Source: Sphingosinicella sp. BN140058 (GTDB lineage: Bacteria > Pseudomonadota > Alphaproteobacteria > Sphingomonadales > Sphingomonadaceae). Taken from it: a stretch of DNA of 64,000 nucleotides. Location of the stretch: contig NZ_CP035501.1 in the NCBI RefSeq assembly GCF_004135585.1, positions 1 through 64,000 on the forward strand, in the 5' to 3' direction. Under the pieces are notes generated by a model. It searched no databases. It saw only the letters and a list, made by a program, of their open reading frames with translations, and was not told the DNA's origin. Positions within the stretch are counted from its first letter, which is position 1, and each line of letters opens with the position of its first letter. Positions 25,598 through 34,630 of the stretch are shown here, piece by piece. Made by a program: the position numbers and the translations under genes.

Positions 25598-27601
25598 TTA
25601 CCGCGCCTCGGCTTGCGGCCGCTTTGGCCAATCCGCGAAAATCCGGTCGAGCGCCGGCGCCAGCGGTTCCGGACCATACAGGCTGAGATGATCGCCATTG
25701 TGGTACAGCGGACGTCCCCGGCCATCCAGCGAGGGGCAGAGTTTCGGGCCGCAAAGGGCGGACATGACCGGCCGGTAGCGCACGTTCGCATGGTGGGCGG
25801 CGACGCCCTCCAGGATCGGCTCGTAGCTGGCGCGCTGTGCGTCCGCTTCCGCGCGGGTCAGCCCCGCTTCGGCGATCGCGCCCCTGGCGTGGATCTGCCT
25901 TGCGCGATGCAGCGGGCTCAGCGCCTCGCCGGTGGGGATGTCGTCGAGCAGGATGAAGCGTCGCTCCGGAAACTGCGTGACCAGCCTCTCCAGGCCGTTT
26001 CGGAAGGCGACGACATTGTAGGCCGCGCCGGAGCCGTCATAGTCCGCATCATAATAGAGGTTGAGCGGCTCGCGATAGCTTCGCCCGGTCGCCGCTCGCG
26101 ACCAAAAGCCGGTGACGATGACGGTGTGGAGCTCGGGGTGGCGACGCAGATAGTCTTCGAAGGCATGCTGGAGCCGCTCCGGCTGCGGCCCGTAGCGCGG
26201 CTTGCGTCCGGGCAACGGCAGGAAGCCGCTGAGCGCGAATTGCACCCCCGCCACACCGTGTCGGCGCGCGGCATCGAACACGCCGTGGCCGAGCGAAACG
26301 GCATGGCTGTCGCCGACCAGCATGAAGCTCGGCGCGACGTTCGGCGCGCCCCGCGGGCATAGCGCGTCGGCGCGTGCCCGTTCCGGCGTGGCCCTGAAGC
26401 AGCGGCGCCACGGCACCTGCAGGCGCTTGGCATCCAGCAGCCTTGCGAGCTGCGGATGGCGCTGCGGCAACCCCTTGCTCGCGATCAGCGCCGCGCCGAG
26501 GGCGATGCCGATCAGCGACGCGAGCGCGACCGCGGCGAACAGCCTGCCCCGGCCCGCGAGCCGCCGCCGCGTGCGGATCGGCTGCTCGATCCACCGCCAC
26601 GACGCCGCCGCCAGCAGCATCGAGAGCACGACAGCCCCAACCGCTTCGCCCGGCGCAAGCGGCGCCGCCGCGCCGTAGCTCAGCGCAACGATCACCGGCC
26701 AATGCCACAGATAGAGCGAGTAGGAGATCCTGCCGACGAAGACGAGCGGCCGCACCGCCAGCAGCCGGTGGACCGCTGTATGCGACTGTGCGCCGCTGGC
26801 CAGGATCGCGGCCGCCCCGAACGCCGCCAGCGCCTGATGGCCGACGGGCGCGGACGCGCCCTCCGATCCGCTGAGCAGCGCGACGATCACCGCCGCGAGC
26901 CCGGCGATCGCCACGCCATGGGCAAGGCCGGGGCGCCGCCCGATCGGCAGTGCCGCAAGCGCCAGCGCGCCGCCGAGGCCGAGCTGCCAGGCGCGCGCCG
27001 GCAGCAGGTAGAAGGCCGCCGGCGAGCCCCGGTGCGACAACCAGGCGCAGAGCAGCAGCGAAAGCAGCGTCAGCAGCGCGATCGCCGGCACATGCGCTCG
27101 CCGCGGCGTGAACCGTACCAGCAGCCACAATCCCAACGGGGCGAGCAGATAGAATTGCTCCTCGACCCCGAGCGACCAGCTGTGGAGCAACGGCTTGGTC
27201 AGCGCGGACTCGACGAAATAGCCGGTGTTGGTGACGTAGAAATAGATGTTCGAGACATAGGCGATCGCCGCCACCAGGCTTGCGCCATAGTGGGCGAGGT
27301 CCGGCGCGATCAGCTGCCAGGAGGCCCACGCAGTGGCTCCGAGCAGCATCGCGAACAGCGCCGGGAACAGCCGCCGCATCCGCCGCTCGAAGAAGTCCGC
27401 CGCCGAGAAGCGGCCCGCCACCATCGGCTCGTAGAGGATCCGGATGATCAGATAGCCCGAGATCACGAAGAAGATGTCGACGCCCAGGAAGCCGCCGGGA
27501 AAGCCGAGCCCGGCATGGTAGAGCACCACCGGCAGCACCGCGAGCGCGCGGAGGCCGTCTATGTCAGGGCGGTAGCCTCGCCCGGCGGCGTGCTCAGCCA
27601 C
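25598..27601 (-). CDS. acyltransferase-3 / SGNH-hydrolase fusion, second copy
   Basis: The 667-aa protein has an N-terminal membrane acyltransferase domain: YRPDIDGLRALAVLPVVLYH with catalytic His, FFVISGYLI, and the LHSWSLGVEEQFYL signature. The C-terminal SGNH domain has MLVGDSHAVSLGHG and NGDHLSLYG. It is the OafA-like form most often linked to O-acetylation of lipopolysaccharide or exopolysaccharide. It differs more from the other two copies here (20095 and 30322) than these do from each other, so it may act on a different sugar. Confidence 0.9.
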   Translation of the reverse strand: MAEHAAGRGYRPDIDGLRALAVLPVVLYHAGLGFPGGFLGVDIFFVISGYLIIRILYEPMVAGRFSAADFFERRMRRLFPALFAMLLGATAWASWQLIAPDLAHYGASLVAAIAYVSNIYFYVTNTGYFVESALTKPLLHSWSLGVEEQFYLLAPLGLWLLVRFTPRRAHVPAIALLTLLSLLLCAWLSHRGSPAAFYLLPARAWQLGLGGALALAALPIGRRPGLAHGVAIAGLAAVIVALLSGSEGASAPVGHQALAAFGAAAILASGAQSHTAVHRLLAVRPLVFVGRISYSLYLWHWPVIVALSYGAAAPLAPGEAVGAVVLSMLLAAASWRWIEQPIRTRRRLAGRGRLFAAVALASLIGIALGAALIASKGLPQRHPQLARLLDAKRLQVPWRRCFRATPERARADALCPRGAPNVAPSFMLVGDSHAVSLGHGVFDAARRHGVAGVQFALSGFLPLPGRKPRYGPQPERLQHAFEDYLRRHPELHTVIVTGFWSRAATGRSYREPLNLYYDADYDGSGAAYNVVAFRNGLERLVTQFPERRFILLDDIPTGEALSPLHRARQIHARGAIAEAGLTRAEADAQRASYEPILEGVAAHHANVRYRPVMSALCGPKLCPSLDGRGRPLYHNGDHLSLYGPEPLAPALDRIFADWPKRPQAEAR

Positions 27602-28137
27602 GAGGCCGGGACCGGACGGCTGCGGGTACGTGACGGCATAGTCCTGCGCGCGTAGGCGAAACCGCGTAAAAGGATGTCGTCACCTCTGCCTTCGCAACCG
27701 AATAACGCTGATGAACGATCGCGCCCGCCCCCGTCGATGCATGCCGGTTTCGCCATGGCCAAAGCGCGCCGGCTGCGCAACCGTGTCGCCGCCGGCACCA
27801 GCCCGAATGCGCGGGAGACGGTCGCCTCGGATTGGACGGGGCGGCAAAGCCGCCCGGGCTGCCAAGGAGCTGAACAAGCATGGCGTTCGGCCGGCAGGTG
27901 AGCTCCGGTTGCGAATGGCCGTTGGCGCTTCAGCCTTGCCGTGCCATGGCCCGCACTCCGACAGGATGACGAAGCAGACGGAGGCAAGTTGAGCGCGAGA
28001 TTTGGCCGGAAGAAGGCCCTCCGTCGGTCAATAGCGCCGTCGAATACTTGGCACGGCGAAACCGGCAGTCCACGCATGCCATTCGCGGCCGCGTGGGCGG
28101 AAGCGCCGCTCGTTCCAGCCGGGATGGGGCTTCATCG
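27602..28137. other. intergenic region without a convincing gene
   Basis: Open frames of up to about 170 codons run on both strands of this 536-bp stretch, but none has a ribosome site, family motif or compositional support. It should contain the promoters of the divergent acyltransferase (minus) and sulfatase-like (plus) genes. Confidence 0.4.
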
Positions 28138-29919
28138 ATGAAGGGCACGCGCTTCGTCGCGATGGGCCTCATCGCCGCCTACGTCGTCCAATCCGCCTTT
28201 CGGCTCGCCGCTCTTTCTCCGCTTTATCATTATGGTCGCGGGAGCGTTCCGTTCCATGCCGCGGCGCTGCTCCTGGCGAGCCTTGCGGGAGGCTGGATGC
28301 TGATCAGAGTGCGCGGGCGGCCGGGCGGACAGTTGCTGGTGGCGCTGCTCCTGGCGGCATTCTGGACTCTGTTGATCCTCTTCGATGTCGTGGCGTTCGT
28401 CACCGCGCCGCGTTTCCATACGGCGATGCCGCTCCAGACGGTCGCCGAATTCTACTGTGGTGGGGCGGCCGAACGCTGCGCGGAGGCCCGCCCGGGCGTC
28501 GTCGCACTGGTCGGCACGATCGCTGCAGCTTTAGCTTTCTTGATCTGGTTCTCTGCCGATGCGCTGGCCGGCTTCGCTCAAAGCGTGGCGAAGCGCGTCG
28601 CCGGCACATGGAGCGCGCGCAGAGTCCCATTGCGTCCGGTGCTCTTGCTGTTCGCATTGCTTTATGCTGCGCCGTGGCTTCTGCTCCCCGGTCAGGCGGC
28701 AAACCGCGAGCCGCTCGTCGGCTTCCTCAAGCCGGTAGAATTCACGGCCGGTCCAAGGGAGTTACTCACCCGCCAGCGCCCCCAACACAGGCTTGCGGCA
28801 ACGGCGGCTGCCAGGCCTCGCACGCTCGTCCTGATCACCGTCGACAGTCTGCGCGCGGACGCGGTGGAACTTCGCCCCGGCCGCGCGTCGCTGACACCCT
28901 TTCTGCAAGGGCTGGCGAGTGCCGGCAAGCTCCACGACCTCGGGCCGGCGACCGCGGTTTGCGCGAATTCCTATTGCGGCATCATCGCGCTCCAATCCGG
29001 CAGCGACTGGGCCGCGTTGCAGGACGGCCCGCCTCTCACCCTTCCGGACGTGCTCGCCGCAAACGGCTATCGCAGCCATTTTCTGCTTAGCGGGCCGCAC
29101 CGGGAAGACATGAACCTGGGCGAGCTGTACGGCCCGAACATCGCCACCTTCCTCGATGACGCCAGCGAGGATTCGGTTGGTCTCGGCGACGATCGTGAGC
29201 AGGTCCGACGCCTCGCTGCCCTTCCAATCCACGATCCCGCGCGAACCTATCTCTCGATCCACCTGATGTCCGCGCATCGGGCCGGCTTCCGCTTCAGCTC
29301 GGCGCGCGAAGAAGCAACTCTGTGGCGGGCGCTGTTCGGCGCCGGCAGCCCGCGCGACAATGCCGCTTTCTATCGCAGCGGGGTGCGCCAGGCGGACTGG
29401 ATCATCGGCCGTGTCTTCGCGACGCTTGCGCAGCGGGGGCTGCTCGCCGACGCCGTCGTCGTGATCACTGCCGATCACGGTGAACGCTACGCCAAGGGTC
29501 AGCGGCCCGGCCACGGCGTGCCGCTCGACCCCGACGTCGCGGCCATCCCGCTGCTGGTCTACGACAGCCGGGCCGGGGCGTGGCCGCGCCAGACGAGCGC
29601 AAGCCAGATCGACGTCGCGCCGACCTTGCTTGCCGCCGCGGGGATCGAACGGCCTTCATGGTGGCGCGGCAGCCCGCTGCAACATCCGCTGCAGCGGCGC
29701 GGCGCACCGATGGACACGCTCCATGCCTCCGCCCTGGTCGGAACCGTCGGCGGCCGTCAGGTCATGATCCGCTGCGCCACAAGGACGGGCGGTACCAAGA
29801 TCCTCGGGATGGACCACAAGCCGGTGCCGCCGGCCCTCGCAGCAGCCGCGCTGGCCGCGGCACCAGCGCTGCACCACGGCCTGGCCGCGCGCACTGACGC
29901 GGGGCGGTGCTTCCGCTAA
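28138..29919 (+). CDS. membrane-bound sulfatase-superfamily enzyme
   Basis: About four to five N-terminal membrane helices (residues 1-190) precede an alkaline-phosphatase-fold domain. The first metal Asp is in LITVDSLRADAV, and ITADHGERYAKGQRPGHG carries the later Asp-His pair and His. The layout resembles LTA-synthase and phosphoethanolamine-transferase enzymes, which modify lipids or polysaccharides outside the membrane. The expected nucleophile region aligns with CANSYCGIIALQSG and has no C/S-x-P-x-R sulfatase motif, so a sulfatase activity is not assured. The start at 28138 is chosen as it opens the first membrane helix; 593 aa. Confidence 0.78.
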   Translation: MKGTRFVAMGLIAAYVVQSAFRLAALSPLYHYGRGSVPFHAAALLLASLAGGWMLIRVRGRPGGQLLVALLLAAFWTLLILFDVVAFVTAPRFHTAMPLQTVAEFYCGGAAERCAEARPGVVALVGTIAAALAFLIWFSADALAGFAQSVAKRVAGTWSARRVPLRPVLLLFALLYAAPWLLLPGQAANREPLVGFLKPVEFTAGPRELLTRQRPQHRLAATAAARPRTLVLITVDSLRADAVELRPGRASLTPFLQGLASAGKLHDLGPATAVCANSYCGIIALQSGSDWAALQDGPPLTLPDVLAANGYRSHFLLSGPHREDMNLGELYGPNIATFLDDASEDSVGLGDDREQVRRLAALPIHDPARTYLSIHLMSAHRAGFRFSSAREEATLWRALFGAGSPRDNAAFYRSGVRQADWIIGRVFATLAQRGLLADAVVVITADHGERYAKGQRPGHGVPLDPDVAAIPLLVYDSRAGAWPRQTSASQIDVAPTLLAAAGIERPSWWRGSPLQHPLQRRGAPMDTLHASALVGTVGGRQVMIRCATRTGGTKILGMDHKPVPPALAAAALAAAPALHHGLAARTDAGRCFR

Positions 29920-29989
29920 GCCTCAGGGTAGGCTGACCATGATCACGCCGACGCTGTTTCCCTGGCCGCATTCCGTTGCCAGCTGACAG

Positions 29990-30331
29990 GGGGCTGGATC
30001 TCGACGGCATGGACAACGCCTGAGCGAAGCGCAACTGGGTGAGCGAGAGGGCGAACCATTGCCGCCTCGCAGTTATCGTGAGACGCCACTCCTCGGGCTG
30101 CTTCGCCAGACCGGTCCGCATGAGGTTGAGAGCGACGGAGCGAAACGCCGCATGCAGATGCGCCTCGTCCATCGCCACGAAGCCGAAGCGACCTTGCCAC
30201 AGATGGCCGCTCACCCCCGTCCGCGCGTTGACATATCGTGTATGGTGACGCTGAACGTGGCAAGCCCTCCTAATTCCGCGGCACCGCGATCACATGGACG
30301 TGGTTCGGCATCGGGCGATGATCAAGCGCCC
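29990..30331 (-). pseudogene. REP-associated tyrosine transposase (RAYT) remnant
   Basis: Reading leftwards on the minus strand, PMPNHVHVIAVPRN carries the HUH metal motif of Y1 transposases. After a stop and frame change, HHTRYVNARTGVSGHLWQGRF GFVAMDE and AFRSVALNLMRTGLA follow the RAYT pattern, but the rest is degraded. The first roughly 60 residues are missing and the C-terminal part is not recognisable. It overlaps the 3' end of the acyltransferase gene. RAYTs normally mobilise or process REP palindromes, several of which lie in this window. Confidence 0.75.
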
Positions 30332-32457
30332 CCGCCGGAACCCTGCATCTTGCCGGGGGCGAGATGCCCCTGATCAGGACCAGCTTTCGACTGCGGCCCT
30401 CTGCGCACCGGATCCGCCGCGCCATTGTGCCGGCCCTTTGCCCCTGCAATCGCGCGCTCGAATGCGGGGTAAAGCAGATCATTTGCCGCATCGGTGACGT
30501 GGTTGCCGTCGAGGAAGATGAGCGTCCCGCCGCGCCGTGCACCGCAGCGGTCGCCGGGGCACAGGATCGGGAGCGGATCGAACAGGATGACGTTCGGCAT
30601 CGTCTTCGCGAGCCGCTCCATCTCCGCAACGACGGGCGCCCGCATGGCGTCGATATCGGCGCGTGCGATCGCCAATCCGCGGCGGCATTCGGGATTGCCG
30701 CGGTTGAACCAGTCGGAACAGCGAAACGGCGCGCTCGGCAGCACCGGCTTCGGCAGCTCGAAGATCAGGACGACGCCCCGCATCGCCATCGCCCGGAGGG
30801 CCGCGAGGATCTCCGCTTCGTTCTTCTGGAACTCGGATCCTTCGCGCACGGGGATGTCCGCTCCCGTCCCGCGGGCTATGGTGAGGTCCCGAATGCGCAG
30901 CCCTGGCAGGAACAGGATGTCCCCGGGCTTCGCGATGCCGACGAGTTCGCGCGCCACGGCGCTCCTGAATTCCTGGCATGCTTTCATGTCGCGGTCCTGC
31001 CGAAGCACCGGCGGAAATCTGCACCCGGAATGATGATAGATCGTCGCGGGCACCTTATGCTCGACGACATGCCGCTGGATCAGGCCGGCATAGACCCGCG
31101 CATGCGAATCCCCCGCGACGAGGAGCCGGCCGCCGGGCCTCACGCCACCACATGTCGGCGACCAGGATCGCACAACCCCGCCGTGGAAGGCATGCTGGTC
31201 ATAGGCAAAGGCGCAGCCCGCAGAGATCGAAGGGGCGGATGGGCGCGCCTGCTCGATCCGGCTCAGCGTCAGAACCCGTTCTTGGGAGAAGAGCAGCAGG
31301 ATCGTCGCAACGCAAACCGCAATCGCCGCCAGTCCGGCTGCGATCACGCGGCCGGGCGCTCTCTCCGCGAGAGCGCGATAGCTACTGAACGGCCGCTCGA
31401 CGACGGCATAGGAGAGAGCCGCGAGTCCGAACGTCATCGCCAGGGAGAGCAGGATCGCGAAGGCACCCTCGAGCCCGATCGTCCACCGGAACAGCGCGAA
31501 GACAGGCCAATGCCAAAGATAGAGCGAATAGGATCGCCTGCCGATCCAGACGGCGCCACGTCCGGCGAGAAGCCGATCCGACCAATGCCGGCCCAGGGCG
31601 GAGGCGATCGCCGCGATCACCGCGGCACTGAGCACAGCGACCACGCTCGGCCGCAACCACCCCGGCGAGCCCGGCATCAGCATCGCCGCAAGCAGGCCGG
31701 CGGTCCCGACCGATATCGCCGCGGACAGCACCTCGATCCGAAAGCTTGCCAGGCGCGGCTGCCACTGCGCGCTCGTCAGGGACAGGAGAACTCCGAGGCC
31801 GAGTTCCCAGAAGCGCGTCGGCATCAGGAAGAACAATGCCCTCGGCGCCGCCGTGCGGAGAAGAAGGCAGAGCAGCAACGACCCGGCTGTCGCGGCAGCG
31901 ACGGAGAGAAGCGCGAGGCGCCGATCCGAGTCCCTCCTGCCCCGCGTCCACAGCCAGATCAGCCATGGGCAGGCCAGATAGAATTGCTCTTCCACCCCGA
32001 GCGTCCAGCTGTGCAGGAGCGGCTGCAGATCGGCCGATGGTGCAAAATAGTGCGCTTCGGTCAGGACAAGCAGGATGTTCGAAGCGCCCATCGCGGCCGC
32101 CAGTGCCATCTCGCGGATGTCGGTTTTGCTTCCCGCCAACGGAACGAAGAGGATCGACGCCAGGGTGACGCAGACGATCATGACGAGCAAGGCCGGCAGC
32201 AGCCGGATCATCCGTCGCGCGTAGAAGCCGGCCAGAGCGGTGCGGAGCCGCTCGTGCGGGCGCATCGTCAGCGACCGCGTCACCACGAAGCCCGAAATGA
32301 CGAAGAAGATGTCCACCCCGGCATAGCCGCCGGGGAGCAACCCCGTGCGCAGATGGAACAGGATCACCGCCAGCACCGCCACCGCACGCAGGCCGTCTAT
32401 CGCCGGAAGATGCCCGGCCTGGCAAGCGGCGCCGGCGATCCGATTTGCGTGCAACAT
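30322..32457 (-). CDS. acyltransferase-3 / SGNH-hydrolase fusion, third copy
   Basis: The frame opens at ATG 32457 (MLHANRIAG); a longer frame reaches 32544 without better signals. The acyltransferase part has PAIDGLRAVAVLAVILFH, FFVISGFVVTRSL and LHSWTLGVEEQFYLACP. The SGNH part has LVAGDSHARVYAGL and a terminal DGNHVTDAANDLLYPAFE. Block by block it matches the gene at 20095-22164 (LLPGGYAGVDIFF, GCRFP/GCEFP, GRPGGRLLV/GRSNGGRLFV), so this is a recent paralogue. The 3' end runs into the RAYT remnant. Confidence 0.88.
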   Translation of the reverse strand: MLHANRIAGAACQAGHLPAIDGLRAVAVLAVILFHLRTGLLPGGYAGVDIFFVISGFVVTRSLTMRPHERLRTALAGFYARRMIRLLPALLVMIVCVTLASILFVPLAGSKTDIREMALAAAMGASNILLVLTEAHYFAPSADLQPLLHSWTLGVEEQFYLACPWLIWLWTRGRRDSDRRLALLSVAAATAGSLLLCLLLRTAAPRALFFLMPTRFWELGLGVLLSLTSAQWQPRLASFRIEVLSAAISVGTAGLLAAMLMPGSPGWLRPSVVAVLSAAVIAAIASALGRHWSDRLLAGRGAVWIGRRSYSLYLWHWPVFALFRWTIGLEGAFAILLSLAMTFGLAALSYAVVERPFSSYRALAERAPGRVIAAGLAAIAVCVATILLLFSQERVLTLSRIEQARPSAPSISAGCAFAYDQHAFHGGVVRSWSPTCGGVRPGGRLLVAGDSHARVYAGLIQRHVVEHKVPATIYHHSGCRFPPVLRQDRDMKACQEFRSAVARELVGIAKPGDILFLPGLRIRDLTIARGTGADIPVREGSEFQKNEAEILAALRAMAMRGVVLIFELPKPVLPSAPFRCSDWFNRGNPECRRGLAIARADIDAMRAPVVAEMERLAKTMPNVILFDPLPILCPGDRCGARRGGTLIFLDGNHVTDAANDLLYPAFERAIAGAKGRHNGAADPVRRGPQSKAGPDQGHLAPGKMQGSGGGA

Positions 32458-33023
32458 GCGGCCCGGTAGCGAACCGGCCCCACGCGGTCGAGCGCACAGC
32501 GCCGGCCGCGACGCTGCGCCGCAAGTCACACCGTCCAGCAACACACTGCACGCGAACGTTCGAACGGTTTAACAGGGTGACGGGGCAACTCCCGGCGCGG
32601 AAGCCATGACGCACGACGGTGCATGATCCGCCAACCCGCCCGGTGCCTCGATATCCACCCGACGTCGCCCACCATTGCGCCATCTGCTGCCGTCTGGGCT
32701 TCTCCCGCGCGTGCCGGGACGGCTTGCCGTCGGAAGCATGGCCGACCTGCTCGACAAATAAGGATGTTCATGCTACGTTCCGCCTCAGTCCGGCGATTGT
32801 GTCCGTTGCGCCTCCCGGCCAGCGACCAGCCGTCCGAAACCATAGCACCGGGGCCGTCGCACGGGCCTTCTTTGAAGCCGATGGTTCAAGCGAATGAACG
32901 AAGGCGGCCGGCGCGACGGCCGGCCGCCTCGCCGCTGTCCCGCCGGCGCTGCTGCCCGGGTCCGCAGAGCGGCCACCCTCCCGCAAGTCGACCGTGATGA
33001 GAATGAATATACTTGGACGAGGG
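32458..33023. other. intergenic region, no gene seen
   Basis: Several overlapping open frames exist but none has a ribosome site or family resemblance. The only notable content is the start of the repeat cluster at the right edge. The acyltransferase promoter should lie near 32458-32560. Confidence 0.4.
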
Positions 33024-33130
33024 CGCCCGACGGCGGGTGAGGATCGACCGTATTATCGGTGAATACGGTCGTGCGAAGCCGCCCGACAGCGGCGAAAATC
33101 GACCGTAATAACGGTCAAAACGGTCGCGCA
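33024..33130. repeat. two imperfect 56-bp tandem repeats holding inverted ACCG/CGGT motifs
   Basis: Unit one (33024-33079) and unit two (33080-33130) both run CGCCCGAC, then TCGACCGT, then CGGT and ACGGTCG. Within each, ACCGTATTATCGGT or ACCGTAATAACGGT forms an inverted repeat and the CGACCGT and ACGGTCG ends are complementary. A degraded copy of TCGACCGTGATGA lies just upstream near 32988. This looks like a cluster of operator-type dyads. Confidence 0.65.
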
Positions 33131-33157
33131 CCTTCCCGCCCCGCTCCTGCCCCATCC

Positions 33158-33185
33158 GTCATCCCAGCGAAGGCTGGGATCTCAG
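33158..33185. repeat. dispersed palindrome of the GTCATCCCAGC type
   Basis: ATCCCAGC (33161-33168) and GCTGGGAT (33173-33180) are exact reverse complements around GAAG. The pattern is a well-known intergenic palindrome scattered through many proteobacterial genomes. Confidence 0.75.
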
Positions 33186-33433
33186 GCCGGAAAGGGCACG
33201 GAGCTCTCGCTTCCCGCGGTTGTCCTGTTACCGTGATGGCCCCCCATAAGGGCTTGAAGTGCTCGCCCGCCTCCAGGCCAGGGACTTCCACCTCAAGGCG
33301 GCGCAGGCGATCTTCGCACAGGTGACCAAGACCAGCCTGTTCGACCTCATTCGCTGACGGCGGCAGCGGCCCTGCCTTGCTGCGGGTGCGGGGATCCGAC
33401 AAAGCGCGGCCTCGACACCCTATGCGAGGCTTC

Positions 33434-34540
33434 ATGACCGACCTCTTCTGGTCCCGCCGATCTCTTCTGGCTGCGATCGCAGCCGCCCCGCTGGCAGGCT
33501 GCGTCCACGTACCGGACCGCCCCCATGCCGGCTTCGTCGACGGGCTGAGCTTTCTTCCCAAGGATCTGGGCGACATCAGGAGCGCCGGACTTTCGGCGAT
33601 GATCTGCGACGTGTCGGAGGTCGGCGAGGTTCGCGATCCGGACGGCACGCCGCGCTATCGCCGCACCTTCGAGACCAATGACAAGGCGATCGAGGCGGCG
33701 GCAGCGCGGTTGCACGGCAGCGACCTTGCCTACGTCGCCGACAAAGGCAGCGACATCGGCCGCCGTTCCGGCTGTGCCGCCTTTCTGCAATTCCAGTCCT
33801 GCGAGCCGATCGGCAACGATCTCGGCCGCCTCGCTTATTTTCACGGCAAGGGCCTCCGGGTGCTGCAATTCACCCATCACAACGACACGGCGTTCGCCGG
33901 CGGGGCGCTCGAGCGCGTCCAGAGCGGGCTGACGCCGCTCGGCGTCGCCGGGCTCGAGGAGATGAACCGGCTCCGCATCCTTCCCGACGTGTCGCACGGA
34001 TCCGTCGCCACCATGGTCGAAGCGGCGCGGCGCAGCCGGACTCCGCTCGTTTACTCGCACGGCGCGTGCCGCGCGATCCTCGATCATCCGCGCTGCATTT
34101 CCGACGAGGCGATCCGCGCCATTGCCGATCGCGGGGGCGTGATCGGCATCTTCATGATGAGCTTCTGGCTGACCCGCGATCCGGTTCCCCGGGTCGAGCA
34201 TCTGATTGCCCACATCCGTCACGTCGTCCGCATCGGCGGGATCGGCGCCGTCGGCATCGCCAACGATTTTCCGATGGGCGGGCAGGAGAATCTGCTGAAG
34301 CTCGGCAACGACAATCGCGAGGGCGTGAAGGAGTATCTGGAATGGTGGCGGGCGATGCGCGCGCTCGGCATCCCGGGTTTCGAATGGACGCCCGAACATG
34401 TCGTCATTCCGGAGCTGAACAGCCTCGATCGCATGGCCCGGATCCAGCGGGCGCTCGAGGCGGACGGCTTTCGCGCCGGTGACATCGAACGGATCATGGG
34501 CGGCAACTTTGCCCGCGTGCTCACCGACGTGCTCGGATAA
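33434..34540 (+). CDS. M19 (membrane dipeptidase)-like lipoprotein with altered metal site
   Basis: MTDLFWSRRSLLAAIAAAPL is followed by AGC, a lipobox. M19 family blocks are visible: LQFTHHNDTAF, PDVSHGSVATM, LVYSHGACRAI, CISDEAIRAIADRGGVIGI and an IMGGNFARVL end, which carry the second-metal histidines. The family's first metal motif (D-x-H-x-D near the start) is replaced by VDGLSFLP, so two ligands are missing. The protein may be inactive as a dipeptidase or have changed chemistry. Start 33434 has GAGG 4 nt upstream; ATG 33422 is the alternative. It is exported by Sec or Tat and membrane-anchored. Confidence 0.82.
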   Translation: MTDLFWSRRSLLAAIAAAPLAGCVHVPDRPHAGFVDGLSFLPKDLGDIRSAGLSAMICDVSEVGEVRDPDGTPRYRRTFETNDKAIEAAAARLHGSDLAYVADKGSDIGRRSGCAAFLQFQSCEPIGNDLGRLAYFHGKGLRVLQFTHHNDTAFAGGALERVQSGLTPLGVAGLEEMNRLRILPDVSHGSVATMVEAARRSRTPLVYSHGACRAILDHPRCISDEAIRAIADRGGVIGIFMMSFWLTRDPVPRVEHLIAHIRHVVRIGGIGAVGIANDFPMGGQENLLKLGNDNREGVKEYLEWWRAMRALGIPGFEWTPEHVVIPELNSLDRMARIQRALEADGFRAGDIERIMGGNFARVLTDVLG

Positions 34541-34545
34541 GCGAA

Positions 34546-34571
34546 CAGGCGCGATCTCGCGATCGCGCCTG
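34546..34571. terminator. terminator-like hairpin between convergent genes
   Basis: An 11-bp perfect stem (34546-34556 with 34561-34571) and a TCGC loop begin 6 bp after the M19 gene stop. They sit before the end of the convergent receptor gene at 34631. There is no strong T-run, but position and stem suit a shared transcription end. Confidence 0.55.
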
Positions 34572-34630
34572 CTCTTGCCCATCACAATGGTCCGACGGGG
34601 CGGCGCCGATGTCCGCCCCCTCGCCCGTCC

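Noticed and set aside
33240..33356. Short plus-strand frame ending at 33356 that reads RLQARDFHLKAAQAIFAQVT
   Set aside because: It looks protein-like and might be a gene fragment, but there is no start codon or ribosome site and I cannot place it in a family.
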